From Actinomortierella ambigua (taxonomy: Eukaryota > Mortierellomycota > Mortierellomycetes > Mortierellales > Mortierellaceae), in the NCBI GenBank assembly GCA_016098155.1, contig JAAAJB010000006.1, forward strand, positions 62,001-126,000: a DNA stretch of 64,000 bases, given 5' to 3'. Under the pieces are notes generated by a model, which saw only the letters and a list, made by a program, of their open reading frames with translations, was not told the DNA's origin and ran no database searches. Both the position numbers and the translations under genes were made by a program. Each line of letters begins with the position of its first letter. Position 1 is the stretch's first letter. Shown here in pieces: positions 56,899-64,000 of the stretch.

Positions 56899-57712
56899 TG
56901 GTGAACAATTTTCAGCCATCTCCATCCCAGCAAAGGGCTATAACAGCTCAATCAAATCAATGATTCCAACTCAAATAAGAAGGCAGGGTGTAGTTGAGAA
57001 GAGCTAAATACAGACGATGAAGTTGTACGCCAAATCGACTGAATAAAGTCATGTCGAATGGTCTCTTGGTTAGATGTGTGACAATAGACAGGGGTTTGAA
57101 CACGGCAGTATCGATGCGGCCAAGTGGTTCAGCAAAGCGGCAGAGCAAGCAGATCTAAGAGGCACAAGAGTGCCCTTGGCTAGCTTTGCGAATGGAGAAG
57201 AAGAGTTGAGGAGCGCGACACCGAGCGGTCAAGTGGTACATAGTGGCGGTAGAGCAAGGTGCGGCGAGTGTGCAAATGTCCCTCAGTTGATGTATGATAC
57301 CGAGTGAGGGGTCGAATAGAGCAGCGCCGATGGGATTAGGTTGTTCACCAAGGCAGCAGAGAAAGGAAAAGCAGAGGCATAAAACGGCCTTGGATGGTGG
57401 TGTGATTTTGGCATCGCTCAGCGTCTTTCGTCCAGGCTTAGGCTCTGATACCCACCCTCTCATACGTTTGTATTGAGGGTAGGTGAGGAAAAAAGATAAA
57501 ACCTCATGTGTGTATGCTGAGCGAAGCTCTTCTGGAAGAGGAAAAATAAGGAATAAAAACCTCTTTGAATCCTAGTTAGGAAAAGTCAAGAATGCAGTTG
57601 GTATAGTACACAACCTATGCCCAGGTTACTAGCATCAGTGGTCACAAAGAAAGGTATGGTCCAATCAGGGAAGGAAAGGCAAGGTGCCCTCTAGACTAGC
57701 TGCTTGAGCGTC
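56899..57712. other. 0.8-kb region, no gene recognised
   Basis: Short ORFs without features; probably 3' UTR of the secreted-protein gene and flank of the retroelement relic. Confidence 0.5.
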
Positions 57713-58093
57713 TCAAAGCTCTTCATCTCTAGGGTGTTGAGCTGGAAGTTTCCTCTCCTTTGCTTCAATCTTTCGAGGGGTGCAGCGAGCGTGCTGAAAG
57801 CAGGTATGTACTCTCTGAAATAAGAGAACAATCCCATAGCTCGTTGCATACTCTTGGCATCCGTAGGGGGTAGGTACCTTGATGGCTTTATCGTACCGGT
57901 ACTTGATGCCCAACTGATCGGCTATCTTCCGATTCAAGAAAGAGATGGTCGCACCCGAGTCGATAACACTTTTAACCACTTGTCTCCTATAAGGACTGCG
58001 TATGTCAGTAGCTGCAGTTGATGGTGACACCGCATACATTGCATACCTTGGGGTAAACCTAAGATGAAGTGTACATACCTCTGCCATATCCAA
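57713..58093 (-). pseudogene. Retropepsin-like protease fragment
   Basis: Contains the retropepsin active-site pattern VIDSGATISFLNRKIADQLG. No flap or second catalytic-subdomain motif could be confirmed, and the frame ends soon after. Confidence 0.5.
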
Positions 58094-58120
58094 ATCAACA
58101 GATGAGTGCAGGGTACTTCG

Positions 58121-58570
58121 TTACCCTCTGCTATCCACTATAACACTAGCAGGTGAACTTGGATGGTGTAATATGGCTGCTTTCTGCTCGGCATAGGCTT
58201 GATACAGGCTTGGCCCAACTCCGCCTTGCCCGTACATGGCCGTCGGATACTCATGCTGAAGGGCTAGGGCCTGAGACAGATGCAACGACTCGAGGATGGC
58301 CTGGAGAGCATTCACCATAGGAGTAGGCGGTGGGGCGTGGTTGGCAGGAAGCTGGGCTTGCCAGAAGGGGGCCGCAGCGCACAAGTTCTGTATAGCCTGC
58401 ATGGTCTTCTGGTGGTCCTTGCTGGCGTTGGGGGTCCACTTGTTGGCGGGCTTGTCCTTGTGCCAGCAGGCAGCTGCTTCGTGGTGGTTCGATCCGCAGC
58501 CCTTCCTGGTGCAGAGGTTGGACAAGAGAGGCTTCTTGGAGGCCTTGCGGTCGTGCCGTTTTATCCTCAC
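58121..58570 (-). pseudogene. Gag zinc-knuckle fragment
   Basis: Carries CTRKGCGSNHHEAAAC, a C-x4-C-x4-H-x4-C variant of the retroviral-type knuckle (normally C-x2-C-x4-H-x4-C), preceded by basic residues. The downstream part is Gln/Ala/Pro-rich. Confidence 0.45.
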
Positions 58571-58607
58571 TGTCCTTCCTCTTAGGAGGGGGGCTCTTCG
58601 ACTGCTG

Positions 58608-58850
58608 TCACTCGGCCGCTTGGCTCGGGCTCTTCGGCCCTACCACCTTGCGGAGATTAAACTTCTGAACGTGCCAGCGGGTCGACTCAACGGCGTCGCT
58701 CTTGCTTACATGTCCGTTTCGACGGATGAAGTCGAGAACGGCATTTGGGTCGTCCAAAGGAGATCCCTGTCCCACAAAGTGGGCTCGCACTTTTTGTGTA
58801 CCATCCTCCCGCAATGCTCGAAGAATGGCCTGGCACACTCTCTCGTTCAC
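58608..58850 (-). pseudogene. Gag-like fragment
   Basis: Encodes NERVCQAILRALREDGTQKV and DDPNAVLDFIRRNGHVSKSD, helical Gag-like sequence, ending in a stop one step before the zinc-knuckle frame. It is assigned mainly by position. Confidence 0.4.
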
Positions 58851-58872
58851 TTACGACTCATATTCACATACA

Positions 58873-58880
58873 TATAAATA
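58873..58880 (+). promoter_or_regulatory. TATA-like box upstream of the Cys-rich secreted gene
   Basis: TATAAATA about 260 bases before the start codon at 59140. If used, the leader would be long, or an unseen leader intron exists. Confidence 0.35.
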
Positions 58881-59139
58881 CAGATGAGGCCTCATCCCCA
58901 ACGTCCAGTACCGACACACTACCCTCCCCCGCAAGATTCAAGATCAAGACTCATATACCCACAAGTGCGCTGTTCAATCTTGCTCAACCCGTATACACAT
59001 CTACATACATCCCTTGAGCCAACATTCATAAGGTAACTTGACGGAACCTGCTCAACTTCACCACAAAGCTGTACCGAACAGAGCTTCTAAATCGACAATT
59101 CATTTGGATCCCTACCCCGAACCCTATGACAAAATAGAG

Positions 59140-59613
59140 ATGTTTACACGTCAGCCACGATACCTTGCAATGGCCATCTTATTGATGCTCCACAACTGCG
59201 TCTCAAGCGCGGGATACAAAAGATGCGTGAATAATTATCAGGAGACGGGGTTGGACGCATGTCGTTGTAGAGCGAGGGGGACCGGCTCACTAGTAGAACC
59301 CATAGGGTTTTACAATCTAACGGCGCGCGAACAATGCATGGTCGACAGACGATGTCTCGGCGGTCCAGATTGTTGCGCCAACCTCTGTTACTTCAGCCAT
59401 CTTTATGCTCGATATGAGTGTATTGGTGAAAAAGGCCAAAGATTTTGCGACGCGATAGATCGCAAGGCCATAGACTGCTTGGCCGAGCGGCAGTGTTTGC
59501 GGTGGAGCAGCGATGAATGCGAGCCAGACGTTGTTGGCGACCCACCGAAGCACATTTGGTGCTTCTGTCGAAAGTTTGACAAACGTTGTCGAAACCCTTT
59601 TGTGCACCACTAG
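59140..59613 (+). CDS. Cysteine-rich secreted protein, unknown family
   Basis: Unrecognised 157-residue protein. The open frame extends to a TTG at 59038, but the ATG at 59140 gives a good signal peptide (MFTRQPRYLAMAILLMLHNC, cleavage near SSAG). The mature part of about 133 residues has about 16 cysteines, including CRC, DCC and CFC, enough for eight disulphides. It has one NLT glycosylation site (FYNLTAREQC). Spacing such as C-x-C and C-C-x3-C gives a compact knotted pattern that I do not match to a known family. Features fit an apoplastic effector-like or antimicrobial-like secreted protein; function is unknown. Its 5' flank abuts the retroelement relic. Confidence 0.7.
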   Translation: MFTRQPRYLAMAILLMLHNCVSSAGYKRCVNNYQETGLDACRCRARGTGSLVEPIGFYNLTAREQCMVDRRCLGGPDCCANLCYFSHLYARYECIGEKGQRFCDAIDRKAIDCLAERQCLRWSSDECEPDVVGDPPKHIWCFCRKFDKRCRNPFVHH

Positions 59614-59933
59614 CTTTTCTCTATTATTTCATTTCATTGCTTTCATGATTGAAAGCCAAAAGCTCTAGCAGACTTTTCCCCCCAACACTTTCACCCTTGT
59701 CTTCTACATCTTTGCATCGCACCTGCTTCGCTGGTCAGTCGACATGACGACTGATAGCATTGTCCTCTACCCCGATCAAAATATCAAAATAAAGATGGAT
59801 GCTCTTGATCAAACGGCGCTCAATAGCTTGTGAACGTATATAATTCATCCAAAATCCGTTTGGATGTCATCTTACAATAGTATGTCAGTTGTTCCGCAGT
59901 GCTTGTATTGCCAACTGCTCACTGTGGTGAGTG
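59614..59933. other. Spacer, no gene recognised
   Basis: 3' flank of the Cys-rich gene and of the dynamin-like fragment; nothing further seen. Confidence 0.5.
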
Positions 59934-60604
59934 TCAGCAATGACCAGTACTGGTAATGACTGAGAACTGGCGGAATGACTGCAGAGAACACTGCAAAGTT
60001 GCTCTGGCTCGATCTCCGTTCATGATGTACGTTTGCATGTTACAAATGAGTTGCTGCATATTTGCTTTCGTGCTTGCTTTCTTTAGGTTGAGAATGTTGT
60101 CGTTGTAACAATTATTTATGGTGAAGGATATGCACTCATCCTTAATGATGTTCTCGATCTCTGTCTCGATCTTAGCAGCTTGACAGTTGTAGAACCTTTC
60201 AAGCTCAAAAAGAAGTTGCTCCTTGAATAGGAGTTCCGCGGACAAAATTATCATATGGAGCAGGTGATGGCACTGTACAGGAACTGCTGTATGTTATCTA
60301 AGCACCGGCGCTTTGATTTCATCGATTCATCGATCCATCTAGGCAATGTTGCCATGTAGATGTCGATAAAAGTGGCGAAGGAGATGAATCCAAAAATCCC
60401 GTTCCCTTTCGAAACGAAGCTATTCTTCTCCTTTGGCAGCGTGTATTTTTTGTTGCTCATGCAACGTCTTATCCGATAGAGTGGAGACTGAATGAAACTG
60501 CAGTCTTCGTCTAGGTCAATGATGACGGCGGTAGAAGAACGGCAGGGAGGAGCGCGGGTGTTTGGTGAGCTGAGAGAAATGGAAATGGGGTAGTAAAAAG
60601 CCAT
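59934..60604 (-). pseudogene. Dynamin-like stalk fragment with frameshift
   Basis: Two overlapping minus-strand frames together resemble the middle/stalk of fungal Mx- or Vps1-like dynamins. The first (60604-60251) includes GNGIFGFISFATFIDIYM, then PRWIDESM and RRCLDNIQQFLYSAI, matching the stalk pattern of a Phe-Ile-rich helix followed by C-L-D. The second (60254-59934) includes FELERFYNCQAAKIETEIEN and DECISFTINNCYNDNI, matching the E-x2-PFTLN-x-HY pattern. The frames are offset by one base where they meet, so one indel separates them, and no GTPase domain lies upstream. It is best read as a truncated, broken copy. Divergence is high, so the assignment is tentative. Confidence 0.4.
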
Positions 60605-60693
60605 TGCTTAAAAAAAAGAAAACAAGGGCCATATATTAAAATGATAATAGAATTGTTTTCAGCTAGATTATGTTCTTTTTTCTCTTTTCCCGC

Positions 60694-63600
60694 TTATTCG
60701 CCACGCTCCAGTCGGAACCGATCCTCCTCTCCAGGCGCATACACGATTCCTTGCACACACGCCAAGGCTGTCTTGGGGTTCAGCAGCGCGCCATCCGTCG
60801 CCACCACAATACCGGCCTGTGTCAGCTTCCGGATCTCGTCCTGCACCAACCCACGCTCATCAATCGGCAGCCACACGGGCTGTTGCTCCGCATACAGCGC
60901 CGGATGTGTGTACGCCCGGTCGTGCATCCGCTCCAGCTCCTCCTTGTTGGTATCGTTCATCACCTCGTCAATATCCTCCTCCGTAATGCCTCCCATGTCC
61001 ACCGTGCTCTTGGGCCGCATGCTGTTGGGGCTCTGTCCAAACGCATCGGTACTACCAGCTCCAGCGCCTCCGGTCTCTGACCACCGGCTGTTGCTGTGGT
61101 TCGAGTGCCGGTAGTTCTGGAAACCCGGCGGCGCAAGCGAATGCTGCGACTTTTGGTACGTCTGGGTCTCATACGGCTGCTGCTCCTGTGGGTAGAAATG
61201 CGATCGGCGTCGGAAAGGCGCTGCTTCTCCATCGGCTGCTGCCAAGTGGTGGCCACTGCTGCCGTGCAACATGCTCGAGTGTGGGGTAGGGATGCCTGGT
61301 TGTTGCGATGAAATCGTACCCTCGCGCAAGGGGGCTGCCACCTCAGCACCACCGTCATCCTCAAGATACTCGGCTTTGTCACCAACGCCGTGGTACGATG
61401 GCTGTGACTGGCTTCCGTTCGTCCGGCCCGACGTAGCGCGCGAAGGGTGTCGCGTCGGAATGGCTGGTTGCAACGAAGAAGAGGCATCATTGTCCTTCTC
61501 CAACGCAAACGTTGGCACGTCTGGATTGTGAGAAGACTTTGCTCCCGATTTGGTCAAGGGGGCCATGTCCGTCAACGCCATCACATTGGTATCACTGAAT
61601 CCCTCGCCATGGTGCCCTCCAGACTCTACATCTCCCTTGGTAGTAGTCCGCTTTTCATCGCCATCTGTCACCACACCGTTCTCGTTCACGTGCAGATCCT
61701 TGGAGAACAACGCCACAGGCAAGAACGTCACCAGTGGGTTGAATGCCTGCTTGAGATAGCTGAACGCAAAGGCAGTGCCAATGATCATCAGGATCGTGAT
61801 GATGATGTGTGGGGTCAGACGCGCGTCCGTGCGAAGAATGAAGAGACCCAGCTGTGTGACCTGCGAAATAAAGATGCCCGTAAAGGTTTGCTTGACGGCA
61901 ATCGGGAAGATCAGTCCACCGCTGTCAACTGGCTGGCTGTAGACATACAGGAACTGGTGGCGGTACACAAAATAGTACACCGCAAAGTACCAGGACACAA
62001 AGGGCAGGATCAGAGGCGCCATGGTTGAGTAGAGAATACCTATTATTTTTGGAGAAAAACTGTTAGTATTTCGGCTGAATGTCACGATTCATAATGCCGC
62101 CTTTCTCCCCCTCCCCTCCCCTTTTCTTCTTTTTTGACATACCAATGCAGAACATGAGGACTTGAGGTGGGAACACGACACCAAAGTTGACAGCAAAGAG
62201 GCGACCCTGGATGTTCCAGATCTGACGAGGGCTCTTGGCCAAAAGCTTTGTAAAGAGGATGTTCAACACCAAAGGCGCAATCTGGAGCAACTCAAGGAAG
62301 GGGCCTGTCAGGCCCTGAAGCATGGCGTAGGTCACAAAGAATGTCGAAGCCCCCGGCAGGTTGCTCGCCAACATATTGACGACTGTGTTGAAGCTAAATC
62401 CGTCTTTTTCGAGACTCTTCCATGTGTTGAAAAATCCTCCCGAAATTGTAGTCAAAAGCAGGACGTTGACAACCTAGTTTCATATCGACAAAAAAAAACA
62501 TTTTTGTTAGTATAAAGTTTGAAACCTGCCACCTTGACAGTGTCCGCTAGTCGCCCAGGAGAAGGAGGTCGAAGACTCGTACCAAGAAGAAGAAATACTT
62601 GACCATGACAGACTGCATGATGGCTGTCTCACGAACATGACCCTCATAGCGCGACAAGATCGTCAAGACGATAGGAAGGATAGACATGAGAATGGCGAGA
62701 CCCAGAGGAGGCAAGATACCCTGAATGATACCCTTGACACTGTCAGGCCAGTCATTGATAAAGTTCAGGAACTTGACTTTCTCAGTAAGGGTCTGCAAGT
62801 TGGCAATACTGTTGACGAAAACGACCGGGAAGGTCCAGAGCAAGATCATGCCAGTCGAGATAGCAAGTGTGGCGGCCCGACGGCCCTTCTTGATCCAGAT
62901 GTTCAGATTCATGTTGTCCCAGACGACATCCAGAGGCGAGATCTCGACAAACATTGGCGCCATTGTGAACGGCCGTGGATGGACGACAGTCTGCACAGCA
63001 CTGTGTGCACCAAACTGGGTATGAAACTGGATGAAGGCCGAGCTCAACGCACCGGGATCGTCGGTCATTTGAAGATCATAGATCTTTCGGTTCAGAGTGC
63101 TGATGCGTTCCGTGTAGTGATCAATCAGGTCCACCTTGGCTCCCTGCATTGGGACTTTGGAGACACGACCCATAGGACGAACAAGGTTGAGTTCACCGCC
63201 GTGCTCTCTTTGATGCTTTTCGGCCTTCTTGCCATAGGCTGAGCGGATGTACTGGTATTCGGCCATCTCGAGCTTTGGCACGAGCTCGTCACGCTCTTGG
63301 ACAAGCTTGATCAGCTCCTTGGGATGTTGGTTCAGCCAAATCTTCTTGACACCTCCAGGGAACTTGTTGAAGATGTTGAACAGAGATTCCTCGTTGCTGA
63401 GTCCCTTGGGGATAGCCGTCACCAAGATGGTTGTCGCCTGTGGTGTCTTGGCGTGCTTTTGGCTCATCATGAAGGCGTGACGGCGGCGAGTGTATTCTTG
63501 CATTTCCCTCCAAAGTTTACCAACGGCAGCAACTATTCCAGGTGAATGTTACACATACAACATGAGTTGGTATATTGACCGATCGGGGATTTTTTTTTAA

Positions 63601-63838
63601 AGTCAATACTTTGAGAAGGGAAAGGGGGGAGGGAAGGGGGGAAAAAGGAGACAATGGACAAGTGAACGTACCGTTGAAGAGAACAGAAATGATCAGATGG
63701 AACCAAAGGCGCCAATATTGGTCGCGCAAGATGTTACCGATGGTCATGCGCTTGAGGCCATCCTGGGTGCCTGCATTGACCATGTTGATTGGGAGGAGGA
63801 TGGGAATGGCAACGAGGGTAAACATGATGAACAGGGAG
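60694..63838 (-). CDS. CSC1/RSN1-type calcium-permeable channel (DUF221), 5' end outside window
   Basis: Multi-pass protein of the OSCA/TMEM63/CSC1 family, hyperosmolarity- or tension-gated cation channels. Visible exons in coding order: 63838-63672, 63532-62583, 62473-62143 and 62039-60694; upstream exons lie beyond or near the right edge, and the sequence at 63839-64000 could not be placed confidently. The segment FTLVAIPILLPINMVNAGT is the second helix of the N-terminal 10TM_N block. The cytosolic RRM-like domain follows (TTILVTAIPKGLSNEE). The core DUF221 region has MFVEISPLDVVWDNMNL, LTILSRYEGH, KYFFFL|VVNVLLL, GFSFNTVVNMLA and STMAPLILPFVSWYFAVYYFVYRHQ. The last 300 residues are a Ser/Pro/His-rich cytosolic tail. 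All four visible acceptors end in TAG. Confidence 0.9.
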
Positions 63839-64000
63839 CTATCAACAATGAGGTAGGGTAGTACAGAGGGCAAAGATAAACAGTTGAGTTACTACTCCAG
63901 GTAGACCAGACATCCACAGAGAACGAAGAGAGAACGCACGTTCCACCCGCCAAAACGCAAACGTGACGAGACAAAAACTGGGTCTGTTACGCTATACCAC
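63839..64000 (-). other. Unresolved 5' portion of the CSC1-like gene
   Basis: Should contain intron and an upstream exon of the channel gene. A candidate exon ending before GTGGAA near 63950 was considered, but its donor is weak, so no boundary is given. Confidence 0.4.

Larger units (their letters stand above)
57713..58850 (-). mobile_element. Decayed Gag/protease retroelement fragment
   Basis: Three minus-strand frames in order carry retroelement-like features: a Gag-like part (58850-58608), a zinc-knuckle part (58570-58121) and an aspartic-protease-like part (58093-57713). They lie in coding order but in different frames with stops between them. I see no reverse transcriptase, RNase H or integrase and no terminal repeats, so this is a truncated, inactive relic. 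The class is probably Ty3/Gypsy-like from the Gag-knuckle-protease order; this is inference. Confidence 0.55.

Overview
This window is eukaryotic and, from its gene content, comes from an early-diverging filamentous fungus. Conserved genes are broken by short GT-AG introns (mostly 100-180 bases), and their predicted proteins match fungal families. Genes kept by filamentous fungi but lost from budding yeast are present, such as a TBCK-type pseudokinase/TBC protein and dynactin p25. Long Ser/His/Gln-rich proteins, homopolymer tracts and pyrimidine-rich leaders fit Mucoromycota, most likely Mortierellomycotina. That placement is inference, not proof. No rRNA gene, tRNA gene or CRISPR array was recognised.

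Layout. 0-25 kb is a dense run of conserved genes: an OPT oligopeptide transporter (cut by the left edge), a TPR-J co-chaperone of the DNAJC7 type, a GNAT acetyltransferase, a DUF924 protein, a DHA2 drug:H+ antiporter, a Gln/His-rich protein with a Cys-rich tail, a COA1/TIM21-like mitochondrial protein, MCM5, and the ribosome-biogenesis GTPase LSG1 divergent from MCM5. 25-38 kb is a minus-strand block: a roughly 1900-residue single-exon low-complexity protein, a 548-residue relative in style, and a five-exon gene assigned to the inner kinetochore protein CENP-P. 39-47 kb has a secreted PL14-like protein, the nine-exon TBCK gene and dynactin p25 (DCTN5); the last two are divergent over about 195 bases. 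47-60.7 kb is gene-poor. It holds a CENP-B-type DNA-binding protein with no transposase core, two small secreted proteins (one with about 16 cysteines), a broken Gag/protease retroelement relic, a frameshifted dynamin-like fragment and one doubtful membrane-protein remnant. 60.7-64 kb is a CSC1/RSN1-type channel that runs off the right edge.

The genes do not form a pathway; this is housekeeping synteny next to an accessory-looking compartment. Links worth noting are the two divergent pairs that probably share promoters (MCM5/LSG1 and TBCK/DCTN5) and G-quadruplex-like motifs in two of the four convergent spacers. Two genome-style signatures also stand out: most 3' splice sites end in TAG rather than CAG, and C/T-rich coding-strand leaders precede many starts.

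Exon coordinates were derived by hand from splice consensus plus reading-frame continuity, and each multi-exon model sums to a whole number of codons. No database search was possible, so family names rest on motif recognition.
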